Positions 1 to 11,337 of a stretch of 37,509 nucleotides of DNA are shown here, in pieces. How positions within the stretch are numbered: the stretch's first letter is position 1; the number at the start of each line of letters is the position of its first letter. The stretch is from Laetiporus sulphureus 93-53 (Eukaryota; Basidiomycota; Agaricomycetes; Polyporales; Laetiporaceae): the NCBI RefSeq assembly GCF_001632365.1, contig NW_024468619.1, positions 1-37,509 on the forward strand. Direction: 5' to 3'. The translations under genes were made by a program, and so were the position numbers. Under the pieces are notes generated by a model. That model had not been told where the DNA came from, searched no databases, and saw nothing but the letters and a program-made list of their open reading frames with translations.

Positions 1-1035
1 CTACCTGTAGCACCCACTGAGCTCACCAGCTCCTTCATATATCTCTCACCCTTTCCTGCGTCTGCCAACATTGACCAGTAAGTCAACAGGCTCTTGCGTC
101 ACATAGGGTTCAGGGGGATACCTTTGGGATCAGGGGGATCAGGGCGGCACGTTCCACGTGACTGTCCCTTTTTAGTCTTTTTGATCTCTTGTCCGGTGTT
201 ACCGTGACACAGGAACCTCGTAGTGGTGGTTCTCGTCGATTGCGGTGAGTGCCTCTTGGTCAATGGTGATCGGTTTGTGTTGAGTTTCCCAGCCAGCCCA
301 CTGCACGGCCAGGAGTTTGGGAGTCGCCCGCTCTCTAGAAGATGGCTCCACGGAGCCAAACTGATGGCCCGTCCCATTGTAGCCGCGCCCTATTATATAC
401 ACACGCGCTACTACTCTCCCACGCCGGTGGCGCAGGTCGCACCGGGGCCTCTCGCATCTGCGCTCTGTGCCCAGATTCCAACAGTAACACCTACTCAGGT
501 TGGGACCTAGTACGATCATTCTGTAAGTTCCCATGCTACTAACGGTGCTCTTTACCCATTTTCTCACCTATTAGTAATGCCGATGAAATTGAGAGATCGA
601 TATCAAGCACGGTTGCAAGATGTACTGACCGCGTAGAATCCCAGAGTATTCGAAGATGAGCTTGTGGCTCCATGCACGGAGATTTCATGCAGAGTAATAC
701 GCAAGAAAATCTAGGTGGATTTGGAAGCGGAAGAAATGGAGGGACTGCTGTCGCTGGAGCGATGACTGTAAGAGCGGCCTGGCGATCGATTCAGGTACTA
801 GTAGCGCTGGACAACGGCTGCGTCGTCGCCACATCCCGTTACTACGACAGGCGGAAACAACCCATTTATGCCACCTGGTGCCTTTGGCACTTCCTTTGAG
901 ATTTAAAATCCGACCGATATGCTACAAGTACGTTTACGATTTACATTTTCTCGTACAGAACTCGACCCGTACTATACAGTATATACATGAACTCGAAGTG
1001 GAAAACGATCAGAAATCATTAGTAACATGCTCTCT
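1..1035. other. No supportable gene; downstream flank of the TPR-CHAT locus
   Basis: I see no family I recognise here. A TATATAATA-like box read on the minus strand near 391-398 is followed by two overlapping minus-strand frames running to about base 100-200. One of them (about 199-370) has protein-like composition (DQEALTAIDENHHYEV). Neither has a convincing start, splice pattern or recognisable domain. Bases 880-1035 are probably the 3' untranslated region and terminator of the TPR-CHAT gene, which is read toward base 1. Confidence 0.4.
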
Positions 1036-4000
1036 TCACCGCCCCATATGTATGAACGGTGCCCATCGAAGAGGTGGCACCCCTGAGAGTCGACATTGCT
1101 TCACTGCATCATGCAAACATTGTGCGGTATCATTGAAGTCCACCGATCCACTTTGAAACAGTTGCCGGTAAAATTCCTCAGCCAACTTCGGGGCGTCTGC
1201 GTCACTGATGGCCCACATTGTCGCAACAACACCATTGAAGCCCGCGAAGAGCATCGCAGCGGCTATATGGATAGACTCATCTGGTTCCGAAGGATTCAGC
1301 TGAGCAGTTTGACATGCGCTAAGAAAGACGAGCCTCGCATTCGTGAGAGGGGTACGCATCAGCCGATCCACTGTCAAATCTCCATCGTTGAGGACAATAG
1401 CACTGCTGAGCGGATCGGTAGATGTCAAACCGTGACATGCAAAATGAGCAATATGAGATTCCTGAAGGACCTCAAGGACGCCATTACGGGTCGCATGATC
1501 ACCCGTGAGCTGGGTACAGACAGCGTTGGAGCCAGAAGATTGTAGAACAGCAGTGATCTTTTCAAACTCGACGGTGACATTGGGAAGGGCGGGAAGATTT
1601 GGTGTGTATGTCTGGCCTGTTAAAAGCACTTTCACGCCTTGCTCCACAATATCAAAGTGTGCATTCTCTGAAGTGATGTTGGAGATTGTTGGTGTATAAG
1701 AGGAGATGACGAAATCGGAGATACTGACAAGGTTAGACCCTGAATAGATTCCCGCAGCATGAATGGGCAACAGCGCCAGAGACCCTGTACAGCACCAGAT
1801 AAGGCGAGGAAGTTTGGGAACAGTCTGCCATGCTCATCAGCGTGAAGAATGGCAATAGGAGGCTGTGTTCCTACCTGGAGCCCGAGAAATTCGACAATCA
1901 GTTTGATCAGATTCTTCCATAGGACCTCTAGGAGGCGATTGAAGTGGGATGCAGCCCTATCTCTATCACTCTGGAAATGCCGCGCAACTCCGCTTAGGCG
2001 TTGGTCATCAACTTGACGAGACCTCCCATTCGCTCGTTTCAGGATCTCGTGTAAATTTGCAGCCAATGTTCTCGCTAGTACATCGGTGAAAGCTGGAATC
2101 GGCAGAATGCGCGCTTCGGACTGGTCACTTGTGAGAATAATGGCATGGCAGGTTGAAGCGGTAGCACTGAGAAGCACTATGATTCCATGTTTCATTGCTT
2201 GAGCTAGCTGTGTGTATGATGGGGAATGGAGAAACTTTTCATATCCCTCCATAGTACGAGCTGCAGCAATTTTCTCGTCCCACTCGAGTGCAAGAGCTCG
2301 CCGCTTCGAACCTTCTCGAGCTATGAATTCTGAGCGAGCTTTCGAGTGACCGCTTTGCCGTGTGCGAAAACTGCTTAGGTTAAGATCACAAGCTAACTCC
2401 ATCAGACGATCTGCCAAGTCCGGATCCCTTTCAGCAAGCTCTGTCATAGGGGTTCTGAGTTGCATGGACTGCCGCCAGAAAACGGACCGTCCTTGTTCCA
2501 GATATTCGACTGCTTTGGCATTCTGTTTGAGATGGATAGCACAGGCAGCTGCATCTGATGCAATTCCAGCGGCTAGTCGCGAAATAGCTTTATGGCGATC
2601 GAGAACATCGAGTGCTAGTGATGCAAATTGGGGGAGTATTCCTATAGCAGTCTCGTATGCGTCCAAAGCATAAGGATTGTCGCAAAATGTCGCCGTGCGA
2701 GCCCATCCAGTAGCAGCGTTATATTTTATTTTGATCGGCGCGGAGGGTGAAGCAGCTGCGCTGCGGTACAAGTTCATTGCTTCCGATACAACGCTGGGAT
2801 CCTGTTCGGCATCTGCATAATACACCTCTAGGGACGCTGCCAGCGACATTATATGGTCTGCCAATTGTGGAGCAACGGATGGTACGATGGATACGGCATC
2901 GCGAAGAGATTGAATGCCATCTTGCAAGATTTTGATGTCGCATTGGTATCTGTATAGACTGATTAGCATTGTGCCCAATGCGGCCAGAAATGAGCCCTGG
3001 ATGACATTGTTTATTGGAAGGATTACATTGACACCTCTTTGCAGCGAAATCGCATCGTGCAATGCTGATGTATTATTCCCACAAACCGCTATCGCATGAC
3101 GGACCTTCGCCCGACAATGCCGAAGACTTGGGAGCCATGTGAAGGGGCATTGTGGTTCGACCTTCGAGAGTATGGCTTCTGCAGACAACAAGTCGTCTTT
3201 GTTTCCTTCTAGTTCATATCTTGCAAGAAGAGCATTTGAATGTACGATGGCTCTGTAGCTGCAGTAAATCTTGCCATCATTTAGATTGCCAGTGTCAGGT
3301 TCTTCGGTATGATCCTCGTCGAATGCAGTGTATTCCTCGTCGTCTGCTCCTCGAAATTGTCCTTCTTGGAATGAGAATTCAAGATCTTCCTGGCGAGCCC
3401 ATCTTTCATAACGGTGCAGATAGGCTTCCGCAAGCTCGACGGAGTCTGCATGTTCAAGTTTCAGAGACTCTTCTATGCTGGTAAGATCGCCTGTTAGACG
3501 ATACTTCGCGTTAAGGATCATACCGAGGGGGGAAAGGTAGTATCCCCCCTTGAGGTTGATTGCCGGGTTTATGCCGTTCTCGTCCCAGCGCAATGGCACC
3601 TTCTCGCCTGTATCGCTCGTACAGAACTTCCATGCGGAGTTCTATCCGGACCTGAGACCCTGTAGTCATGGCGGCATCAAGATAGCTCCGCTCGCCTGTT
3701 CTTCGGTACCAGCACAGGTACAATTCCAATTGAGTGACGGACGGACGTTGACCAACGTTTATGGCCGCCTCGATGAGATCTCGCACAGTGTTCAGTTCTC
3801 GGAGATCTTCCGAATAGCTTTCCATGAACTTCATAAAGGTGCTCGCCGCCATTACTGCAATTGGTTCAGACATTTCTACGCCATTCTGCACATCTTGGAC
3901 GAGCCTGTCAAAGACTTGAGACCTGGACTGCAAGTTTCGATCCGGTTCATTCGGTGTATCCTCCGCGTCTGGAGAAGGTAGCAAAGATGGGCCAACAGCA

Positions 4001-5512
4001 TTTGTGGAGCGAGGAGCGGACTCGTTGCACATTCTCACGGAACGCTTCAGATCATCGATTGCACCAGTGATCCGATAGCGTACTTTGTATGCGTCGTAAA
4101 GGTTGGTGCAAAGGAGCCCGTGGAGGTCGTCTGCAGATGGTAGAGAGAGTCTCAACTCTTCTTGATATTCGATGGCGGCATCAAGATCACGGGGATCATG
4201 GAAATGGCGTAGCGATGATTTAACAATCCGGCAAGATTGAGATAGCAAGTACGGATCTCATGCGTATTGACAGCGCTGGTTACAAGTAAAAAGGACAGAT
4301 TGTTCGCAATCTCAATGTCGAGCTCCACGACATCGAAATCATCCTTTGCACGATATGATGCGGACATCTTGAATTTATTCGAAGAGCGTGGAGACTCCGG
4401 AGCTTCCAAGCTTGACAAAGGAGTGGAAGTGAATCGCCTTAAATGCTGCTCGTGACAAGGTGTAATCCGTCTGAGCTTCATACAATTTCAGAATATGCGC
4501 GGCATATTTAAACAAAGGCCCTACCTCAACGACAGTTGCGATTTCTTCATCATATACCTCGGCTTCTGCACTGAGTTGCCGTACGAGAGAGTAACCAGGA
4601 GAAATGAGAGATATCTTCTGTGCAATCTCCTTCAAACCAGCCGCATGATGGGTGTGCCTTAAAGGCGGGCTGCACAAACGTCTAATCCACTTTGCACGTT
4701 CGAGGAGGTATTGCATGTGCTCCTCCGGTGTAAAGGCATAGTATCCTTATGATTCTCGATTGATGCTCACAAGCCTTTCGATCTCCGGACCTGCCGAATG
4801 TCGCTCGCTTGCACCAGCAAGCATGGACAAAAGTGTCGAAAGATTCAAAAGAAAGGGTAGACGATGTTCATCAGCTTCAGGCCAGGAAGGAATTGCCGTT
4901 TCCAACAGTTGACGTGCTTCTTGTATTTCCGCAAGATTCCTTGATCTACGCTGGAGAGCTGATCCCAATTGGCCAACAATGACTCGGTGTACTGCATGAT
5001 CGGCAGTACACATATCCATTTCCTGACGTTGCACTTCGATGATTTCCTCTAACTCTTGCTTTTGTTCGATGGAAGTTGGTGGTTTGTCTCGTATCACCCC
5101 ATGAAGTAGGTCCTTGGAGAAAGAACGTAATTGCAGAAGAGATGCTAGTTCATGCAGGAGGGGAAGACGGCGGATATTTGATGGGCAATGATGAACGCTT
5201 TCCCGATAAGTGTCGATGGCCTCGTCGAGATCACCTCTCCGCGATTCGCGATCGAATCTATCGCGATAGATTTTAGCAAGGGCCTCCACTGTATCAAGGT
5301 AACCATCGCTGCCCTCCGAAAGTCAGACGAGGGTGCTTTTAAGCCTGCTGATATCGGCGTTGACATCCGCAGAAGAAAAAGCTTGCACATCAGTCTACAA
5401 TGAGCATAAATTTGTTATACATAGCAGATTGCGCGCACGCACTGACCGACGGAAATGCATTTTCCTCTGCAGTATCTTGAGATGTTTCACCCGATGCATC
5501 CGTCTTTGACAT
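1036..5512 (-). pseudogene. TPR-CHAT domain protein, probably decayed
   Basis: This is a large protein with degenerate TPR repeats and a C-terminal CHAT (caspase HetF-associated with TPRs) domain, a clan CD peptidase-like fold related to caspases and separase. The CHAT part reads clearly: LIWCCTG..LPIHAAGIYSG near 1750-1800, then HFACHG with the candidate catalytic His at 1432-1434, and LVFLSACQTA with the candidate Cys at 1312-1314. The end is PPLRWAPFIHMGR followed by TGA at 1036-1038. A clean 50-base intron (1825-1874) joins FLGLQ to TVPKLPRLIW. TPR-like helices such as RFDRESRRGDLDEAI and RYRLTGDL-type units fill about 1875-5290. The start is placed at ATG 5512, whose 22-codon exon ends at a good GTCAGT...TTGTAG intron (5395-5446). 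The body is damaged: TGA in frame at 5323-5325, TAA at 4747-4749 (this one could lie in a 48-base intron), a frame change near 4190-4215 and another near 3590-3640. Family identity is sure. Decay is likely, but an assembly error is not excluded. The natural substrate of fungal CHAT proteins is unknown. Confidence 0.8.
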
Positions 5513-7591
5513 CTCAGGATGACGAGAAATGGTGTCAAGGATCAGTAATGAAGCCGCGAAGGATTCAGGGTGCTATGCAAGCCGGAGTCGAGTCGCTGCA
5601 AGTTCAGCCACGAGGCTAGCCCACCTTCTCTGGCTGTGGCGCGGTGATGGCGGAGTCGAAATGGTTCCATTTCAAGATCCACGTAGTAGTGAAAAAATTG
5701 GGTCAAACCACCGGATTTCTAATGAATTTCTGCGCGGCTGGTGAGTGTGATAAGTTGTCTCGATCTTTGCATGAGATGCACACGCCAATCCCTCTTACTC
5801 GAGGTGAGTGTGCTAGAAATATGTTCCTATCTGCGTACTCTGTTGGCGAAAACGGCGTCGTCCGTTCGTGGAACATGTATCTGGCTAACATCAGATACGC
5901 GCTCTTATGATTCCATGCTAGCGGAGCGCTCTATGGAAAGCACTTGGAACGAAGGAGAGCACTATAGCCCAGAATACGCCCGGGCCCTAACAGGAATCGA
6001 GAAGATACCAGTCGGGCGCGGCTAACAGCACATCTAGCGCCTCTCACGTACAGCATCCGGATCTCCTCATAGCCCTTGTCCTGTGCCCATAGCTCGTTCA
6101 TAATCCAGAAATACGGTTCGCTCAGTCAGCAGCGTTGGGCTGTGCGTACAAATTCCAGACGTATCGCGAAGGCTGGCCGTATATCGAGGTTGATAGCGGA
6201 AGTGCAAACGTCATGTCAGTTGCGGATCAAGGCTGGTCATATGCCAAGACAGTCATGCGGGTCTTTCAAGCAATATCGGCCACACAGCGGGGATCAACGG
6301 TTGGGGGTGGGCACACTTGGCAGCAATTCTCTAGCACATGCATCATAATCAGGCGAGGAGATCAGTCGTGGAGAGATTCGAGGGAGCAGATAGGTTCTGC
6401 ATTGAGCGATAATTGGAGCGCAGATGATTCTTCCGAGGATGTGCCATTCAACGTACGGTGATCGAGCATAAGCGCATGGTCGAGGTGACTGTACGACCGC
6501 GTCATTGCACGCATGAGCGGGAACTTCTGGAGCGAGAAAGTGATGGGCCATGAGGATGACGTTGCTAGAGGGTACTTTTAATTTGGCTGGGAGAATCAGT
6601 AAGAGAAGAGGGAAAAAAGGGATACGTTGGAGATGTGCCATGAGAATGTCGTCACCAAGGAGGTCATTCTCTCTCAAGGGTACAGTGCCATATATCGGTT
6701 TGAGTACCCAATGTAGTCGACGACAATACTCGAGACCAGTCCACCCGCGATAGAGTCGTTCGGATAAAATAGAGAGCAAGACCAGTCGGCACTCACCTGG
6801 CGTGTCGTATTTTTATACAACTCGAAAGCGGCAACTTTTTCTCTAACGTCTAAATGTGCCCGTTATGTTCCGCCTTGCGAAAACCGGCATGAGAAGGATG
6901 TGCGCGAGCTGTTGCTGCCTAGCGTCTCAATGCAGGTATCAATGAATCGCACGCAGCGATGATGAACGCTATGGATAGCTTGGCGTGATATCGCGTACAT
7001 CCTCGTACTATGTCTGCATGTCCTAGTGCGTAAATATCACCTGTACACTCTTGCAAATCAAAGAACGTTATCTTTGCGCGCGGACCTCGGCGAGCTCGCC
7101 GACACATCGCCGAGGGCCCTACCTTATAGCTTACCACTTCGCGGCTGGTCTCCGATTCACCTGGGCACTTCGGGGCAGACGCTTACGCACCCGACTGATC
7201 ATGAACATCGCGTGCGACTGTGTCAAGTTTCTGTGATGTTTGAGCCAACATATGGCGTTGAGCGAATAGGCGAGTGTGGCCATCGCAGACCAATCGGATG
7301 GTGGGCGTTGCAAAGATAGGATGCAAGTCACAGGATTAGCCGCGAGGCTGGCGAGCGTGGCAGCCAATGGGCGTATTGACTAAGAACTAGCGCGGTGCAC
7401 GTGATCGAATAAGCTCCATGCCGCCACCAGCCTCATGCACTCGTTTCATTGCCGGACTTGTTACGCACTTCTTTAGCACTTTTCCTCCTTTCTCACTTTT
7501 ATACCCGCCACCATCATCAACGGCATCCATTCTCCGCATCGACTGCACAACTATCCTTATTCCTCCACTCTGTATCCTACCACCATCAATC
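5513..7591. other. Intergenic region between the TPR-CHAT gene and the iron transporter
   Basis: These 2.1 kb hold no gene I can support. The open frames present overlap on both strands, lack recognisable motifs and have no consistent splice pattern. The left part should contain the promoter of the minus-strand TPR-CHAT gene. The last 130 bases before 7592 are pyrimidine-rich (long C/T runs at 7470-7590), typical of a fungal promoter and transcription start region for the iron transporter. Confidence 0.5.
7085..7115. repeat. Palindrome overlapping a longer inverted repeat
   Basis: CGGCGAGCTCGCCG at 7088-7101 is a perfect 14-base palindrome. Its left half is also part of CCTCGGCGA (7085-7093), which pairs with TCGCCGAGG at 7107-7115. 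The two structures are therefore mutually exclusive hairpins. No function is evident. A bound dimeric regulator or simple GC-rich chance are both possible. Confidence 0.55.
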
Positions 7592-8699
7592 ATGTCTTCT
7601 CGAACCACCACCGCACCATCTGTTCCTCTCCCAAGCCGTCAGCACGGTAACACTGTCAGCAGCAAGCCCCCAGTGTGGCCTCTCAACGCGTCCACCAACG
7701 ATGAACTTCCTCCTGCCGCCAAGTGTGACAGAGACGAGCCAAGCAGGAGTGGGGTGTGCTGTAAAGAGCTCACGGGCGATGACGAGCGGACACTGGTAGA
7801 TCCTGACGTCCTCCGAGACGTGTGAGTTCCCATTATCTAGTTTTGGCATACGTTACGTTGCTAATAGGACCGCTTCTCAGTGTAATCGGCCTCTCAGATG
7901 GCCTCACTGTACCTTTCGCGCTCACCGCCGGCCTGTCCTCCCTCGGCGAGTCCAAGCTTGTCATCCTCGGTGGAATTGCGGAGCTCATCGCCGGCGCTCT
8001 TTCGATGGGCATCGGCGGCTTCCTCGCCTCCCAAGCGGAGCGCGATCACTACCGCTATCTTCGAAAGCAGACACGTGCACGCGTCCTTCGCAGCTGCGAG
8101 GGCGAGATGGAGCGTGAAGTGTATACCGTACTTGGGCCGGTGGGCGTGGATGAAAAAACGAGCCGGGCGGTCGCTCAGTGCCTCATGAACGTCGAGGTCG
8201 ACTCGTCCGGCGAAGGTCTGAGCAGGAGCCCCAGCGGGAGCGACACGGCAAGCAGGAGTAGCGCGAGCGACTCCGAATCGGGGCTGAGATGGAGCCAAAA
8301 CGTCGGGATGTCGGCATTCCTTCTCAAATTTGGCGAGGGCATGGAAGAAGTGCCTACGAGACGGCTGTACATCTCCGCGTTCACGATCGGCATGGGTTAT
8401 TTCCTCGGTGGTCTGATCCCTTTGCTTCCTTACTTCCTCGGTAAGCCCTCTTTTGTGATGTATAATCCCCGAAGTGCTCATTCTGTATCATAGAACCCGT
8501 GGCGCACATAGCGCTGATCTATTCATGCATTGTCACTGGCATCGTGCTCCTCATCTTCGGCGCCGTCAAAGCGCGCATCACCGGAGCGGCAGGCCAGGGT
8601 GTCGGTGGTTACTTGTGGGGCGCGGTGAGCACATTGCTAGTCGGTGGGGCTGCTGCAGCGGCAGCGTACGCACTTGTAGCTATTTTGGAGACGGATTAA
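7592..8699 (+). CDS. CCC1: Ccc1/VIT1 family vacuolar iron (Fe2+/Mn2+) transporter
   Basis: Three exons, 7592-7821, 7881-8440 and 8494-8699, give 331 residues. Both introns are canonical (GTGAGT...CTCAG, 59 bases; GTAAGC...CATAG, 53 bases) and restore the frame. After a soluble, Ser/Pro-rich N terminus of about 76 residues comes the family signature GLSDGLTVPFALTAGLSSLG (membrane helix 1), then GGIAELIAGALSMGIGGFLA (helix 2), an Glu-rich cytoplasmic stretch (ERDHYRYL, EGEMEREVY), the late signature ISAFTIGMGYFLGGLIPLLP and two further C-terminal helices. Family members move ferrous iron or manganese from cytosol into the vacuole in exchange for protons, storing iron and detoxifying excess. A Ser/Gly-rich insertion lies between the Glu-rich region and helix 3. 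The start is the ATG nearest the conserved domain after the CT-rich leader. It converges with NOP53. Identity is confident, and the exact metal preference is not readable from the sequence. Confidence 0.95.
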
Positions 8700-8926
8700 C
8701 GAAAGATTGTGGGACATTAGACATTTGCCTTCTTCCATCCTCCCTATAGAGGGTTCATGTAGGGGCTCGAGGCCATCGGCTGCCCCCTGTAGTATTACTT
8801 CTTACTGTAGGTCGTGTACGCCATATTTGATGTACACTAATTGATAGCAAGCAACGTGTAGGCGTATGTTGCAGCTGCATCCTTAAACAATTCAGGTGTT
8901 ATTAAATTAAGAGTCTTGTCTGTGTT

Positions 8927-8993
8927 GGGCATCTGGCGCAGTGGATGCTGCGACATTTGCGTGAGGTCCAGGGTTCAATCCCCTAAATGTCCA
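8927..8993 (+). tRNA. tRNA-like locus, short, probably a tRNA pseudogene or SINE head
   Basis: A perfect A box (TGGCGCAGTGG, 8934-8944) and B box (GGGTTCAATCC, 8971-8981) are followed by a TTTT stop at 8994-8997, so RNA polymerase III signals are complete. The ends pair as an acceptor stem (GGGCAT with ATGTCC, one wobble), and four of five T-stem pairs form. The body is only 67 bases: the A-to-B distance is about 7 bases too short, and I cannot fold a normal anticodon arm with T33. I therefore assign no amino acid. It lies in the 3' space between the convergent iron transporter and NOP53. Confidence 0.45.
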
Positions 8994-9353
8994 TTTTAGT
9001 CGTGCTCCCGGTCGTCCCCTTGCTTTAGGATAATTTTGAAAATATATACAGCATACTGCAGCGCAACCGGAGTGGGTGATCACAGTATGATCATTGACTC
9101 CGCTTTTTGTGAGAAGTTCGTGTTCCTTCAACCCGTGAGGATCAGCCACAAGCTTCAACTGCTCAGTCTACATTCGTATTCGAAAGCATGATTATCCACG
9201 AGCCTGTTGATTACGCAAACGCAGTCGCACCGTCAGTCCTGTGAAGCAGTAGCTGTGATTGCGCAACGGCTGCCAGGACGCCCACAGGTGTAAAAGACCG
9301 CGGTGCATTGGCTAAAACCTCAGATGACGGCAAGCTTGTACCGCCTAAGGACA

Positions 9354-11337
9354 TCAGGATTCTTGGTCGAACCGCTTGAACGCATGTTTTTCGTACTCCT
9401 TCATCTTCGCCTTGCGTTTTCTCGGCCTGTACAAGCCAAGCGCAACAAGTTTACATGCGAGAAAAGCAAGGGACAAGTCAGGGATATGATGAAGAAGACA
9501 GGGGAGCAAAGACGACGCACAAGATAAGCGCACATGGCTCGACCAGTGCCCGCTGCTGCATGCTCAAGAACCTATCTCGGAACAGGTTGCCCTCGGGCTA
9601 GAGATATCCGTTGTCAGCACGTCGATACATCGCAATCGCATATCCGTAGGTATGCATCCTGTGACGTACCTTCAGCGCCCGCAAGCTCTCGCTGAGTTCC
9701 TCACCAAGCTGCACGTCCACTTCCCCCTCCGGCACGCGATGCTTCCCTATTTTCGTACCCGCGAGACCCTTCTTTTGTCTCTCTTCCTTAAGCTTCTGTT
9801 CCCGCTCTGCTCGAAGTCCCGCCCGCGTCGCCTGCTGTCTGGCGAGGGCCTTTCGTAGCGATTTGGCGCTATCGACTGACGCGAGCATGCGATTCCGCGC
9901 TATCCGCTCAGCAATGGCGCGTTTCTAACGTGAGCTGTAAGGGCAAACCGCAGAGAAGTACGGGCGGAACGGTACACACTTCGGCTTTCACTTTCTCCGC
10001 CTTTCGCCTATCCTGCTTCGTCTTTCTCCCTGATGCCTTCTTTATCATGCCCTGTACCTCTTCCAGGTCTTCACGTTCATCTTCCTCTCCCTCCTCATCT
10101 CCAGGCACGTCCACCCGCATCCCCCGCACTCCACCTTCATACCACTCATCTATTGCGGCCTTCCTTCCCTGTTCAATTTTCTCCCGCATCTCGTCTAACC
10201 GCTGCGCCTCTTTCACGCGACGCTCCTCCACCTCGATCGCCGAGCGTAGCAGCTCCTCATGTGCGTTTGCGAGCGGATTGTACGACGCACCTGCGTGCGG
10301 AGCGGGTACGGCAGGGATAGCGATGTCTTCACGCGGATGCGAGACATTCGGCTTCACCTTCTTCATCTATAGAGCACCCTGAGTCTACTTATTGTCACGA
10401 GAGTTATTGCAAGGTCTACATACCTTCTTCAGCAATTCGTTATCCTCCTCATTCTGCTCCTTTTCTTCCCACACATCCCATGCACCTTCTGCCGCTGCTT
10501 GAGCGGCTGCGCTCATCTCCAGCAAGGCACTTCCAGCGCCGGCCTCAGTATGGTCCACGACTGAATTGAATGGCCCTTTCCTCGGCCTCTTGCCAATCCT
10601 CAGCAGACGGCCCTTCTCCTCATGAGTGAGGTGCACGGAAGATTTGCGTTTCAGTGTGTTCGAAGTCGTGGTGCGGGAAAAGACAGCGGGGACGGCAGAG
10701 CGCTGTGCGAGGATTTTTGCAGCGGTGGTTAAGGCGGGGGAGAATTTGATCCTTGTGAGTTTCGGGAGGGAAGCGCGGACTGAGGTTCCATGACACGGAA
10801 AGGGTTCAAGGACGCGAAGATTAAGAAACGTCTATGAGAGAGAGTAGCGTATTGGAAAAAAAACGCGGGACGCACTACGGTCATCACCCGTGGCGTCGAT
10901 CACGAAGAGCTCGTCGTTCGTCCTTTTCTGCAGGAATGTCCTGTCAAAGATGCCAAAGTCAGCCTAAGCTATATTCTTCCATGGCACCTTCCGTCAATTA
11001 AAAAGCTTTCTTCCTACTTCCAGCGCGAGCATGCTATCCTTCATCTTCATTCTCGTCCACAACGCACGAAAGCTTTGGTTCCGAAGGGAACAGAATTTCT
11101 CGAAGGGATGCGCTAGCATGAATCGATTTCGAAAACGTACCCATGCGTTCTCTCCTCCGCCCTGAGCTCTTCCATGCCCGTCTCAATCTCCCCAATGTCG
11201 ACATGTTTCCGCCATGCCCTTTTACCTCTACGGCTACCCTGCGTATGTTGTGCAGGTGCGCCGACTGAGGAGTGCGAGTTCTTCGTTTCTAGGCTTGTTT
11301 TGGCCTGTGCTTTTGACTGTGTCCCTATCGCGGACAT
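9354..11337 (-). CDS. NOP53: Ribosome biogenesis protein Nop53
   Basis: Seven exons (11141-11337, 10876-10940, 10424-10779, 9980-10366, 9670-9924, 9521-9597, 9354-9426) join without a phase conflict to 469 residues, the usual size for the family. Markers in order are RAWRKHVDIGEIETGMEEL, the exosome-recruiting arch-interaction motif LFVIDATGD (about residues 77-85), ILAQRSAVPAV, the segment PAPHAGASYNPLANAHEELL, a long charged coiled region, and the C terminus PEGNLFRDRFLSMQQR / PRKRKAKMKEYEKHAFKRF. Nop53 is a nucleolar 60S assembly factor. Through the arch-interaction motif it docks the Mtr4 helicase and nuclear exosome for trimming of the 7S pre-rRNA to 5.8S. Three exons are under 80 bases, so simple reading of open frames misses both ends of the protein. 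The first ATG that continues into the conserved block (11337) was chosen as start. Confidence 0.93.

Noticed and set aside
4723..4770. TAA at 4747-4749 as proof of a nonsense mutation
   Set aside because: A 48-base interval with a good GTGAGC donor and in-phase GGAG acceptor could remove it, so it is not counted as a firm lesion.
6294..6779. Minus-strand 161-codon frame between the first two genes
   Set aside because: No motif, no homology I can recognise and no splice context; open on the opposite strand as well.
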